From: Candidatus Woesearchaeota archaeon
Lineage (GTDB): Archaea; Nanobdellota; Nanobdellia; Woesearchaeales; SM23-78
Reading direction: 5' to 3'
DNA length: 51,883 bases
NCBI GenBank assembly: GCA_016932315.1
Contig: JAFGDD010000017.1
Coordinates: 1 to 51,883 of the forward strand
Shown: piece by piece, positions 24,125-31,911 of the stretch
Layout of the letters: every line of letters begins with the position of its first letter
Numbering within the stretch: the stretch's first letter is position 1
Notes under the pieces: model-generated
The model's database searches: none
Told to the model about the DNA's origin: nothing
What the model saw: only the letters and a program-made list of their open reading frames with translations
Program-made: the position numbers and the translations under genes

Positions 24125-24502
24125 CTACTCTCTTAGGCTTTCTTGGCATGCCATGTGAAGGTCTGTATTGGCAGTCAGTCCCCTCTCCTTGCAGGCCCGC
24201 CTGAACCTGTCTTCAACAAGCCCTTTCTCTTTCCTGGTCAGACCGTGTCCAGAGTACCTGTTTCCTACATTCACGAAGAGTTCCGCAAGGTAGTTCGTTT
24301 TCATGTAGTCATGCATGAAGTCTATCATTGCCCACGTCGCTCCCTTGTCGCTGCATTTTCTCATAATGTACCTTTGCACTATGTAAGGGTCTTCATCTGG
24401 CTGCAGTTCCCCTTCTGTTATGGTTGCGCCTGTGCTTAGCGCAATCATCTTTTCGATCACAGCTTCAAGGTCTTCGTCCGTTGGGTTTTCTGGCATTCTC
24501 AT
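24125..24502 (-). CDS. Hypothetical protein, 125 aa, in the TrmB-linked operon
   Basis: A soluble, acidic, helical protein with no recognised family. There are cysteines at about 50, 105 and 119 but no metal motif. It sits between the P-loop ATPase and the receiver-like protein and shares their leader type: the ATG is preceded by GGGAGGTGAG and the stem CGCGG/CCGCG at 24515-24529. Its start follows 30 bases after the stop of the ATPase gene, so it is cotranscribed. Function unknown; context suggests a partner of the ATPase or receiver protein. Confidence 0.65.
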   Translation of the reverse strand: MRMPENPTDEDLEAVIEKMIALSTGATITEGELQPDEDPYIVQRYIMRKCSDKGATWAMIDFMHDYMKTNYLAELFVNVGNRYSGHGLTRKEKGLVEDRFRRACKERGLTANTDLHMACQESLRE

Positions 24503-24506
24503 GTTC

Positions 24507-24529
24507 TCACCTCCCGCGGTTTTTCCGCG
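24507..24529 (-). promoter_or_regulatory. Hairpin plus Shine-Dalgarno leader of the 125-aa gene
   Basis: CGCGGAAAAACCGCG on the minus strand gives a perfect 5-pair stem with a 5-base loop, joined directly to GGAGGTGAG before the ATG at 24502. The stop codon of the preceding ATPase gene lies just before the stem. It is very similar to the leader at 24048-24071. Confidence 0.65.
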
Positions 24530-24532
24530 CTC

Positions 24533-25051
24533 TTATTCTTTGATGTGTGCTAGTATTTTTTTCACTCTTTGTTCGAGCGGTCCTGCTTTGATTAGTATTG
24601 GCTCGTAGCCTGCTTGTCTGTATGTTTCCTCTAGTTTCTTCCTTATTTCGAGGGCTTCTTTCATGTCTTCTCGTCTAACTGCTGTTTTTTCTACGGTTTC
24701 TAGCGGCTCTATGATGAAGACAAGGTCATATTTTGTCTTGGCCGCTGCCTCTGCGATTTTTTTGTAAGTCTCAGTTCTTGGCTTTGTGTAGGCCAGCCCG
24801 TCTAGTAAGCCTCTGTCTATGAAGACTCTTGCTGCTTCTTTTGGCACCCTTGCTTCTCTTTGTTGTTGTAGTTCGAGTATGCTTTCCTGGAATCCGGGTT
24901 CTGTCCAGGGCTCTTTTATTCCCTGTGCCTGTTTCAGCTTGATGCAGTCCTCTGCTGCTTCTCTGATAGTGTATTCTCCTTGTTTTTCCAGGGCGAGGAT
25001 GATGCTGCTCTTCCCTGCTCCTGGCCCTCCGGTTAGGATGTACCTTTTCAT
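24533..25051 (-). CDS. P-loop ATPase/kinase (AAA_28-like), 172 aa
   Basis: Walker A GGPGAGKSS at 8-16, IDRGLLDG as a DRG motif about residue 97, and a Lid-like basic VRRED identify a small P-loop protein of the AAA_28/NadR-kinase-like group. Such proteins phosphorylate small molecules or use ATP as a switch; the substrate is unknown. It is the first gene of the minus-strand operon, behind a GAGGAGGGAG ribosome site and TATA-like GTTTATATATC, and its promoter faces that of a TrmB-like regulator across a palindrome. Confidence 0.8.
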   Translation of the reverse strand: MKRYILTGGPGAGKSSIILALEKQGEYTIREAAEDCIKLKQAQGIKEPWTEPGFQESILELQQQREARVPKEAARVFIDRGLLDGLAYTKPRTETYKKIAEAAAKTKYDLVFIIEPLETVEKTAVRREDMKEALEIRKKLEETYRQAGYEPILIKAGPLEQRVKKILAHIKE

Positions 25052-25105
25052 CTTGCTCCCTCCTCTTTTTTATTACTACTAATAAGTTGTTAGATATATA
25101 AACAT

Positions 25106-25129
25106 TTGTTGTAGAATATTCAACAACAA
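25106..25129. promoter_or_regulatory. Palindromic operator between divergent promoters
   Basis: TTGTTGTAGAAT (25106-25117) faces its near-complement ATTCAACAACAA (25118-25129), 11 of 12 positions symmetrical, with GAATATTC at the centre. It lies between the minus-strand TATA box (about 25094-25104) and the plus-strand TATA-like ATTTAAATA (about 25134-25142). It is a good candidate site for the TrmB-like protein encoded at 25165. Confidence 0.7.
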
Positions 25130-25164
25130 TAAAATTTAAATAATAGAATAACTCCAATAAGAGT

Positions 25165-25899
25165 ATGAACGTGGAAAAGACTCTTGAAAACCTAGGCTTC
25201 TCACCTAATGAAATAAAAGTCTACCTCACACTAAATGACCACGGCTCGTGCAAAGCAGGCAAGATAGCCAAGCTAGCCAAGATAGACAGGAGCAGCTGCT
25301 ACAACTCCCTCAAATCCCTCATGGAAAAAGGGCTTGCAAGCTATGTTTGCATTGGCAAGGTGAAATGGTTCCAAGCAACAGGGCCAAAAAGACTGCTCGA
25401 CTATTTGAAGGAGCAGGAGGAAGAAGTAGAAGCAATACTTCCAGAACTTCATGCAAGGCACAAAGCAGCCAAAGTCGAAGGCCAGGTCAGACTTTTTAAG
25501 GGCATTAAAGGAATGAAGACAATATTCCTGGACATGGCAAGGACAGGCGCAGACAATTTTGTGTTTGGCTCAGAAGGTCAATTCTCAAAGGTAATGCCTG
25601 AGTTCGCTCTCCAGTTCGACAGGATGAAAAAAGAAAAGAATATGCACACCAAGATGATAATCAGCAAGGGAAGGATGGAGAAGGACGATAATACAACAGA
25701 CTACAGATATTTCCCAGAAACTACAGAGAGCCCTGCAGTAACCAATATTTACGGCGACAAGATAGCCATATTAATCTGGACAGATGAGCCAGAAGGAATA
25801 ATAATCGAGAACAAGGCTGCTGCAAAAGCTTATAAATCCTACTTTGAGTTTATGTGGAAGCATGCTGAGAAGATAAAAACTGAAAAGGTGAAAAAATGA
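25165..25899 (+). CDS. TrmB-like transcriptional regulator
   Basis: MNVEKTLENLGFSPNEIKVY begins a classical TrmB winged helix (residues about 1-70, including CYNSLKSLMEKGL). A coiled linker (RLLDYLKEQEEEVEAILPEL) and a C-terminal sensor-like domain (to 244) follow. TrmB proteins bind palindromes near promoters and respond to sugars or other effectors. It is transcribed divergently from the ATPase operon and the palindrome at 25106-25129 lies between them, so it likely controls both. Its stop overlaps pyrH by 4 bases (ATGA). Confidence 0.85.
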   Translation: MNVEKTLENLGFSPNEIKVYLTLNDHGSCKAGKIAKLAKIDRSSCYNSLKSLMEKGLASYVCIGKVKWFQATGPKRLLDYLKEQEEEVEAILPELHARHKAAKVEGQVRLFKGIKGMKTIFLDMARTGADNFVFGSEGQFSKVMPEFALQFDRMKKEKNMHTKMIISKGRMEKDDNTTDYRYFPETTESPAVTNIYGDKIAILIWTDEPEGIIIENKAAAKAYKSYFEFMWKHAEKIKTEKVKK

Positions 25900-26585
25900 G
25901 CACAGAAGAAGAAATAATCATCATCAGCGTCGGCGGCAGCCTCATCTGCCCTGACAAAGTCGATACTGATTTCTTGAAGAGGTTCAAGGTTATCATTGAG
26001 AAGCACCTGAAGAGGAAGAAAAGGTTTGTTCTCATTGCCGGCGGCGGAAGGATTGCAAGGTATTACCAGGAAGCTGCCCGGAGCGCCGCAGGCATTAACA
26101 AGGAAGACCTTGACTGGATAGGGATTCATGCTACAAGAATCAATGCCCAGCTATTGAGGACTGTCTTCCAGAAACATGCAAAGCCAAAAATAATAAAGCA
26201 CCCTAACGAGCCTGTTGATTTCAATGAGAAAATATTAGTCGGCGCAGGCTGGAAGCCTGGGTGCAGCACAGACTATGACGCTGTCCTGCTTGCAAAACAA
26301 CTAGGAGTTAAAAAAATCATCAATATGAGTAACATAGACTACGTATATGACAAAGACCCTAAAAAGTATTCTGATGCAAAGCCAATAATCAGGATGGGCT
26401 GGAAAGACTTTTGCAAGAAATTCGGCAGCAAATGGAGCCCTGGGCTTAACACACCATTCGACCCTGTTGCCAGCAAGGAAGCAGAAGCTAACCAGATGGC
26501 AGTTTACATAATCAACGGAGCAAAGCTCGAGAACCTTGACAATCTATTGGAAGGCAAGGAGTTTATCGGGACGACCATTTCTTAA
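25896..26585 (+). CDS. pyrH: UMP kinase (archaeal PyrH)
   Basis: An amino-acid-kinase fold: ISVGGSLICP at the start, VLIAGGGRIARYYQEAA, and the C-terminal NMSNIDYVYDKDPKKY that contacts nucleotide. The archaeal UMP kinase phosphorylates UMP to UDP. The length of 229 aa fits. Coupling by ATGA overlap to the TrmB-like regulator makes them one transcript, although the link may be only one of convenience. The promoter is the plus TATA near 25134. Confidence 0.88.
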   Translation: MSTEEEIIIISVGGSLICPDKVDTDFLKRFKVIIEKHLKRKKRFVLIAGGGRIARYYQEAARSAAGINKEDLDWIGIHATRINAQLLRTVFQKHAKPKIIKHPNEPVDFNEKILVGAGWKPGCSTDYDAVLLAKQLGVKKIINMSNIDYVYDKDPKKYSDAKPIIRMGWKDFCKKFGSKWSPGLNTPFDPVASKEAEANQMAVYIINGAKLENLDNLLEGKEFIGTTIS

Positions 26586-26640
26586 TCAGAATTATCTACT
26601 TCAGAAAGACATATAAATTAAGGAGAGTTTCTTTTCACCC

Positions 26641-26943
26641 ATGACAATATCTTTCCACTACACTGCAAAGAATAAGGGCCTAAGAAATGATTTAGAAGTC
26701 CGCATTGCAATGCTAAAAGATTATTATAATATTCTTGGAGAAGGTGTTCTTGAAGTAAGCGCAGGAGCATCTCTACATCAAGTAGAAATTGTGCCAACTG
26801 CACGCGCTCATGTTGACGAGGTTCGGCTTGATAGATACATTGAGAACCCCAAAGCTCTTTTCATGCGCTCTTCCAAAGACTCTGTTCTTATAGAAGTGGG
26901 AGAGATAAGGTATTACATACAATATTCTCATACAACAAAATAG
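26641..26943 (+). CDS. Hypothetical protein, 100 aa
   Basis: A mixed alpha/beta small protein. The first residues ISFHYTAKNKGL and a later YYNILGEGVLEVSAGASL suggest a strand-helix-strand domain, perhaps a translation- or stress-related small protein, but I cannot assign a family. TATA-like CATATAAATTA is about 28 bases upstream, favouring a leaderless start. It is convergent with the phosphoesterase gene at 26993. Confidence 0.55.
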   Translation: MTISFHYTAKNKGLRNDLEVRIAMLKDYYNILGEGVLEVSAGASLHQVEIVPTARAHVDEVRLDRYIENPKALFMRSSKDSVLIEVGEIRYYIQYSHTTK

Positions 26944-26992
26944 ATGTTTCATCTTCAGATTTATGATATCAAGATAAAGTTTTAAAATATGC

Positions 26993-27616
26993 TCATATAT
27001 CAATAATCTTCCCTCTCTTGCCGACGTTTATCACTCTTGTCTTGCCTATCTTCTCCTCTAGCCCTTCTGCCTCGTGAACATGGCTGCATAATAGTATGTC
27101 TGGCTGGAATTTCTCAACTGCTTTTCTTATGCCTGTGCTACCTGGAAAGAAAGAAGTCATCTTCTCCATCTTGGTGCCTGAGGGATGAACATGGGTTACC
27201 ATGATTCTTTTATCAAGGTACTTGATGGATTCAAAGCCTTTCTTTAGCAAGTCATAAAGCTCTTTCTCGCTGAGTTGGTTTATCCCAATATTAGCCCCCC
27301 CAGCCCCAAAGATTCCTATGTCCTTGTACTTGACGCTATAGCCATGAATGTTCTTTACCCCATAAACTTCTGCTAGGAAGTCTGCAGTAGCAACACTCTC
27401 ATGATTGCCAGGGATTAATAATACTTTCAGGTTTCTTTTCTTGAATGGCCCGATGATGTTGTCAGTGCTTCGCTCTGCAAAGGTCAGGTCGCCGCAAAGC
27501 ACAACCAGGTCTGCATGCTTGACATGAGCTTCTTCTGCAAGCTTCTCAGCCAGCCGAGTATCTCCGTGAATGTCTCCTGCGCTAAAAATCCTTAATTTGT
27601 CTTTTTTTGTTTTCAT
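26993..27616 (-). CDS. Calcineurin-like metallophosphoesterase
   Basis: The metal-binding motifs are complete and in order: GDIHGD near residue 14, VLCGDLTF, GNHES near 70, a THVHP near 142 and CSHVHE near 180. This is a two-metal phosphoesterase of the YfcE/MPP class, hydrolysing phosphodiesters or phosphomonoesters; the substrate is unknown. The length of 207 aa is normal. The family-1 repeat element lies in the gap upstream of its start, between it and the TsaC-like gene. Confidence 0.85.
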   Translation of the reverse strand: MKTKKDKLRIFSAGDIHGDTRLAEKLAEEAHVKHADLVVLCGDLTFAERSTDNIIGPFKKRNLKVLLIPGNHESVATADFLAEVYGVKNIHGYSVKYKDIGIFGAGGANIGINQLSEKELYDLLKKGFESIKYLDKRIMVTHVHPSGTKMEKMTSFFPGSTGIRKAVEKFQPDILLCSHVHEAEGLEEKIGKTRVINVGKRGKIIDI

Positions 27617-27629
27617 TTAATTCACCGAA

Positions 27630-27752
27630 GAAAAAGCGGGCGTCAGCGCCACCTTGGCCGAGGACGAAAACAATTTTTTTATTGTTGAGTCCTTGGTCGG
27701 CGCTGGCACGGCAGGGGTCGCCCCCTCGGGGTGCTGTGTAGGACGCTTTTTC
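27630..27752. repeat. Miniature terminal-inverted-repeat element, family 1, intergenic copy
   Basis: GAAAAAGCG at 27630-27638 pairs with CGCTTTTTC at 27744-27752. The first arm pairs AGCGCC, GGCCGAGGA and ACAAT with their complements. The second arm (CACGGCA/TGCTGTG) encloses the core GCCCCCTCGGGG at 27720-27731, identical to that of the element at 1-118. It lies between two minus-strand genes and encodes no protein. Confidence 0.8.
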
Positions 27753-27811
27753 AATTTTGTATTATCTTTAGAGTTATAAATTTTTATAGGCGCCTCACAC
27801 GCCGGCGGGGC

Positions 27812-28378
27812 TTACCTCTTCTTTACTTCCACTCCCTCTTTTGCAAGGTTAACAATGGTTGACGGCCTGCCTTTGATTGGCCCGTCATAAATTATGAAGT
27901 CAACTTTCTTTTTGATTTCAGGGTTGAGGTTTTCTATGTCTGTCATGAAGTCTCCCCCTGTAATGTTTGCGCTGGTCGTAATTATAGGCACTTTCATCTT
28001 TTTTACATAATCATAAAACCAGTTGTTGGGTATCCTTACTCCTATGGTGTCTCCGTCAGGATTGACGTTGTCTGCGAAGAACTTCTTCTTCACCCGCATT
28101 ATTATGGTGTAGGGTCCTGGCAGCTTGTCTGCCCATTCCCTTATTTTCTCACCGTTCTTGCAGTTCTCGTAAATCAGGTTCTTGTTAGGGATAATTATGG
28201 AGAATGGCTGGATAGCGCTCTTCTTTATCTCCCTGACCTTAGCTACTAGTTCCTTGTTAGTCGCGTCGCATCCAATGCCGTAGATGGTGTCAGTTGGGTA
28301 AATAAATACGCTGTTCTTTAATTCCAACACTAGCTTTGGCTCATGCCTTAGTTCGTCCTTATTAATTATTCTCGCCAT
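27812..28378 (-). CDS. tsaC: Threonylcarbamoyl-AMP synthase (TsaC/YrdC/Sua5 domain)
   Basis: FIYPTDTIYGIG, the KKSAIQPFSIIIP basic motif, LPGPYTIIM, TIGVRIP, ITTSANITGG and GRPSTIVNL are the conserved YrdC blocks. The enzyme makes threonylcarbamoyl-adenylate from Thr, bicarbonate and ATP for tRNA t6A formation. At 188 aa it is the short form without the Sua5 C-terminal domain. Its partner in the pathway, Bud32 of KEOPS, is encoded at 41550 in this window. Confidence 0.9.
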   Translation of the reverse strand: MARIINKDELRHEPKLVLELKNSVFIYPTDTIYGIGCDATNKELVAKVREIKKSAIQPFSIIIPNKNLIYENCKNGEKIREWADKLPGPYTIIMRVKKKFFADNVNPDGDTIGVRIPNNWFYDYVKKMKVPIITTSANITGGDFMTDIENLNPEIKKKVDFIIYDGPIKGRPSTIVNLAKEGVEVKKR

Positions 28379-28442
28379 ATAAAAAAAGAGAAATGGGTGT
28401 GAGTTTAAAAAGTTTAAGGATTTATAAATAAAAAATAATTTT

Positions 28443-28571
28443 TCAAACAGTTGTAAAGAGATAATCAGTTATTTGCTCTTCTTCCTCAGGGCAGATCAGC
28501 CTGTGCTCTCTCATTATCTGGACTAATTGGCTTGGATAGCTGAAATCGTTCTCCTGGGCTTCTACACTCAT
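28443..28571 (-). CDS. Small acidic protein, 42 aa
   Basis: A short ORF reading MSVEAQENDFSYPSQLVQIM and ending YLFTTV, preceded on the minus strand by GGTGAG about 4 bases before the ATG. The good ribosome site and balanced codon use favour translation, but no family or promoter is certain. It lies in the gap upstream of the TsaC-like gene on the same strand. Confidence 0.5.
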   Translation of the reverse strand: MSVEAQENDFSYPSQLVQIMREHRLICPEEEEQITDYLFTTV

Positions 28572-28999
28572 GTTGCTCACCTCATCTTAAAGCTGGCGTT
28601 GTTGGCATTGGCAAATATTTTCATGCTGAAGCAGTCAGTAATAGGCATAAATTCCGTGCTTCTTGATGCTTAAGTTTCTTACCTGAACAAAAAAAAGTTT
28701 TTGGACGAATGCTGGATTCTCATGCAATGCTATCATTTTCAATCACCCGAACCGTTGCAAATCTTTAATCTGAATTTTTATGGATTAATAGGCGACGCCA
28801 CACTTTTTTGAGGGGGCAAAGGTGAGGACGTCGCTCAAATCCTCATTGAATAAAACATTAGCTTTTTTATTTAAATACCCTGCGTCAACATGTCCAGTGC
28901 TCCATGCATAATATCGACGACAAAAAGCCTGAAATAAACACAGAAAAGAATGTCCAGTGCTGTGCTTTTATGCTCAAAAAGAAAGCTATTTAACCTTAA
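28572..28999. other. AT-rich divergent intergenic region with a repeated motif; origin candidate
   Basis: This 430-base gap separates minus- from plus-strand genes. ATGTCCAGTGCT occurs twice, at 28890-28901 and 28950-28961, exactly 60 bases apart. A GAGGGGGC lies at about 28811, an inverted GCGACG/CGTCGC pair brackets it, and there is a TATA-like TTTATTTAAATA near 28866. TCCAGTG and a G-string remind one of archaeal origin recognition boxes, and a cdc6 gene is close (29502-30557). The evidence is suggestive only. Confidence 0.35.
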
Positions 29000-29227
29000 A
29001 TGCATTCCTTTCGCAGAATGCTTGAAAGAATTGTTTATGATGATATTGTGCTAAAAGCCAACAACCTTGCAGGGGGAATAGTTCATATTCCTGAATCCAA
29101 CATAGCGCAGCCTTTTCCACCAATAGTGCCTGAGAGGTTTACAAGCATCACAGAGCCTAGAAAGGAGGGTATAATGCCTCCTGAATATAACTCTGTTACA
29201 GAGCCAGAATATCATGGCAACAATTGA
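29000..29227 (+). CDS. Hypothetical protein, 75 aa or shorter
   Basis: Unrecognised, with Pro/Glu-rich repeats in its C-terminal half (two FTSITEPRKEG/YNSVTEPEYHG-like units). The TATA-like CTATTTAACC at 28984-28993 is too close to the first ATG for leaderless transcription; the ATG at 29018 (MLERIVYDD) fits better. It overlaps the next gene by 14 bases. Confidence 0.45.
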   Translation: MHSFRRMLERIVYDDIVLKANNLAGGIVHIPESNIAQPFPPIVPERFTSITEPRKEGIMPPEYNSVTEPEYHGNN

Positions 29228-29516
29228 ACAAATAGTCGAAAGCATCAGCATTGAAGATTTGGAAGATAAACATGTTTGTTATAGGTGCGTTGCTGCAGGA
29301 ATGCCTATCGCTGATTCATTGTATAATCCTGAAGAGATGCCTGAAAGCCCAATGACAGGAGATAAAATTTGTCTTCATTGCCACGATGTTGAAATTTATT
29401 CTGGATATCATAGAATGGGTAAGCGTGAGAGCGCTCGTGTCTGGGGGTTAATAAAGGAATTTGAAAAGCTTAAAGAACTCCGCTTAAAGGCTTATTACAA
29501 TTCAGAAATCAGTTAA
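29214..29516 (+). CDS. Small zinc-finger-like protein, 100 aa
   Basis: CYRC at 22-25 and CLHC at 53-56 form a CxxC...CxxC pair typical of a zinc ribbon; the second pair is followed by HDVEIYSGYHRMG. No DNA-binding family is recognised. The C-terminal third is a basic helix (KEFEKLKELRLKAYY). The gene overlaps the preceding small gene by 14 bases and converges with cdc6, their ends overlapping by 15 bases. Confidence 0.6.
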   Translation: MATIEQIVESISIEDLEDKHVCYRCVAAGMPIADSLYNPEEMPESPMTGDKICLHCHDVEIYSGYHRMGKRESARVWGLIKEFEKLKELRLKAYYNSEIS

Positions 29517-30557
29517 TTTTTTTTCTACAATCGTAGTATTCCCGCCTGTTCCTTTCTGCTTCTTGGTAGCTATGAATCTTCCTTTGTCAAGCTCTTCTAT
29601 CTTTCTCTGGAAGGTCTTGTAGGTGTGCTTTCCTCCTTTTTCCTGGTAAAGCTTGTACAAGTCTCCTATCTTTTTGCCAGAATTATCCTTGACTATGCTA
29701 AGCACGAACTTGGTATCTTCATCAAGCTCTGCACTATTCTTGATATTAAAATTCTCTAGCTTGATAATGGCTTTCTCAACGTCGCCGAGGATTATTTTTT
29801 TCCTGCTCTGCTCTTCTGCAAGCAATGCAGATTCCCGCATCAGGAACAATCCTGTTCTTATGTCGCGGATTTCATAGGTTTTTTTTGCAAGCCTTTCAAA
29901 AGCATTATCCTCCCAAACTCCAGGGGGGAAGGCATAGTCTGCTCTCTGCTTCAAAATCTCTTTTGTCTCGTGCTCATTGTATTGCTTGAACTCAAGCATC
30001 TCTGCAGTAAGCCTGGATTTAATCCTGCTGTCAAGAGTCACAACCCACTCCTTGAAATTGGTTATTACGCAAATGCTTTTCTTGTAAATATCTTCAAGTA
30101 TAAAATAAAGAAAATCATGTTCTTCTGCCTTGTCTATCTCATCAAATATGAAAACAGCAGACTTCTTGTTTATCATGCTAGCAACTACCTTGTACAAATC
30201 AACTGTTTTCTTGTTCTGCACCAGCCTGTATCCTAGGTGCTCGCAAATCTCAACCATTACCTTGTAAGAAGTGTTGTTCTGCCAGCAATTAATATAGATA
30301 GGATAAATATCGTCAGTCTGCTCTTCAAGCTCACGAACAACGTGGCGTGCAGCAGCTGTCTTGCCGATACCTGGAGGACCGTACATCACAATGTTCCTGC
30401 CAGTCCTTGACTGGAATAATGGCTTGATGCATTCTGCAATGAACCTTTGCTCTTTCTCCCTGAAAGGAAGCACTTTAGGCAAGAACTCAAAGTCCAGAGC
30501 CTCCTCCATCTTAATAAGAGACTCCCCTCCCTTAAGCATGTTATCAAACAAACCCAT
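29502..30557 (-). CDS. cdc6: Orc1/Cdc6-type AAA+ ATPase
   Basis: Walker A YGPPGIGKT at 59-67 and Walker B FIFDEID at 136-142, an arginine-finger-like DSRIKSRL, and a C-terminal winged-helix region (about 290-350). This is the archaeal replication initiator family, which binds origin recognition boxes and loads MCM. The length of 351 aa is slightly short. TATA-like ATATATAAAC lies about 30 bases before the ATG, suggesting a leaderless message. A non-initiator member of this ATPase family is possible. Confidence 0.82.
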   Translation of the reverse strand: MGLFDNMLKGGESLIKMEEALDFEFLPKVLPFREKEQRFIAECIKPLFQSRTGRNIVMYGPPGIGKTAAARHVVRELEEQTDDIYPIYINCWQNNTSYKVMVEICEHLGYRLVQNKKTVDLYKVVASMINKKSAVFIFDEIDKAEEHDFLYFILEDIYKKSICVITNFKEWVVTLDSRIKSRLTAEMLEFKQYNEHETKEILKQRADYAFPPGVWEDNAFERLAKKTYEIRDIRTGLFLMRESALLAEEQSRKKIILGDVEKAIIKLENFNIKNSAELDEDTKFVLSIVKDNSGKKIGDLYKLYQEKGGKHTYKTFQRKIEELDKGRFIATKKQKGTGGNTTIVEKKLTDF

Positions 30558-30682
30558 AAAGTAAAGGACTCAAAGATATGTTTATATATTTTATTATTAG
30601 GAAAGCGAAAAAACGAAATAGAAAAACGGAAAAGATTCAGAATCAAAAGTAAGAGGCTAAAAAGAAAATATTATTTTACAAA

Positions 30683-31786
30683 CTAAGCCTTGTAAATTTC
30701 TGGTAAAGATAAAACCCTCGTCTCCAGTATTCTCTTCCTGGTATCAAAGTCTTTGACATAATCAATCATTGTAGGAAGATTGGTTTTGAGAAGTGCATCT
30801 GCTGCGTAAGCAACATGCTTTCTTGCAAGAGTTCTTCGCCTGAGCATCTCATCAAATCCTTTCTTATGATTCAGCGGGTCGTTAGCAAAGGCTTCTGCCC
30901 ACTGAGTATAGAACTTTCGCATCTCAGAATAATCGCGTAAATCTGCTGTCAATGCATCATAAAAATTAGAAAGGAATCTTTTTATGTCAATTCTCTGGTT
31001 AATAAGATTAACCCTTGCTTCTCCCTTGATATCATTTGTTATTGGCGGAGTTTTAATTGAGCACATTCTGTTAATGTATTCAACAAATAACTCCTCAGAG
31101 TCCAGAATGGTGTCTGGATGGAATATTGTTGCAGCTGTATTCTGGTTCATTATTCCGAACTGCAGCTTATCATTCACTCCTGAATCTTTTGCCCCTTGCT
31201 TCCCGAATTCATATGCCAAAACCATGGCATCTGCAACATCCTCAAACCCGTCCTTGCCAAGTTCATACATGTTTTCAATATGGCCATAAACAAATCCTGA
31301 TCCTGAGCCATCAAAAACATATGGCTGAAGAGATGCTCCTCTACGCCGGTAGTCAGGGTCTTTCTTCTTTATATCATGCGCAAACACTGTGGCAAGAATG
31401 TGCGCTAAGCCAAGCTCACGCCTGTTTTCCTGATGAATAATGTAATTTCCTCCTAATATAAAGTTCAAACCTGCTTTTTTTATCCCTGGCGGCGGGGACA
31501 TATTATCAGTAATTTCAAGTATTCTATCAGAAGCTTCCTGCAAAGAATCCAAAGGCACGTGCTGAAGAGTGCCAGCAACATATCTTATCATGTCGCCGTA
31601 ACCAGTGCCCATCAATATGAATTTTCTTTTTTCTCCAATAATATGAAGTTTTTGATTGTTATCTGTTTTTGTTTCAGACCCCTTAAACGAGCCCATACTA
31701 TCAGCTACAAGAACAAGATGATCATCAAGAGAATCCTTTTTTTTGGCAGGATCCTTGAATACTTTTATCCCCCCGATATTAGTCAT
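30683..31786 (-). CDS. Proteasome-like Ntn hydrolase, 367 aa
   Basis: The N-terminus begins M-T-N-I-G-G, then LVLVADSMGS, NQKLHIIGEKRKFILMGTG and later FDGSGSGFVYGHIE and EDVADAMVLAYEFGKQGAKD. These follow the proteasome beta-subunit/HslV order, with candidate Thr2 (Thr1 after Met removal), D29 and K46. The 11-residue insertion after the first strand and a 150-residue helical extension at the C-terminus are unusual. No propeptide is present. A peptidase or amidase role is inferred. Its promoter belongs to the shared CGAAAGATTTATA block at 31814-31849. Confidence 0.6.
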   Translation of the reverse strand: MTNIGGIKVFKDPAKKKDSLDDHLVLVADSMGSFKGSETKTDNNQKLHIIGEKRKFILMGTGYGDMIRYVAGTLQHVPLDSLQEASDRILEITDNMSPPPGIKKAGLNFILGGNYIIHQENRRELGLAHILATVFAHDIKKKDPDYRRRGASLQPYVFDGSGSGFVYGHIENMYELGKDGFEDVADAMVLAYEFGKQGAKDSGVNDKLQFGIMNQNTAATIFHPDTILDSEELFVEYINRMCSIKTPPITNDIKGEARVNLINQRIDIKRFLSNFYDALTADLRDYSEMRKFYTQWAEAFANDPLNHKKGFDEMLRRRTLARKHVAYAADALLKTNLPTMIDYVKDFDTRKRILETRVLSLPEIYKA

Positions 31787-31813
31787 TAAAAGGAGATTAT
31801 TGGGAAACTAGTA

Positions 31814-31849
31814 TATAAATCTTTCGATTATATAGCCACTCATTAGTGG
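31814..31849. promoter_or_regulatory. Shared promoter/operator block, copy 1
   Basis: On the minus strand CGAAAGATTTATA (31814-31826) is the BRE-TATA of the Ntn-hydrolase gene, about 30 bases from its start. Nine bases further upstream is the palindrome CCACT-CATT-AGTGG (31836-31849). The same two parts at the same spacing occur at 39303-39338 and, with a slight change, at 46317-46351. Confidence 0.65.
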
Positions 31850-31911
31850 TTACAAATACAATGCTGCTGCATCAGCAAATCTTTATAAACACCAAAAAAA
31901 AGTTATACGCA

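Noticed and set aside
24771-25157. Alternative minus frame of 128 codons over the P-loop ATPase
   Set aside because: It overlaps the ATPase with its Walker motif and would start at the operator.
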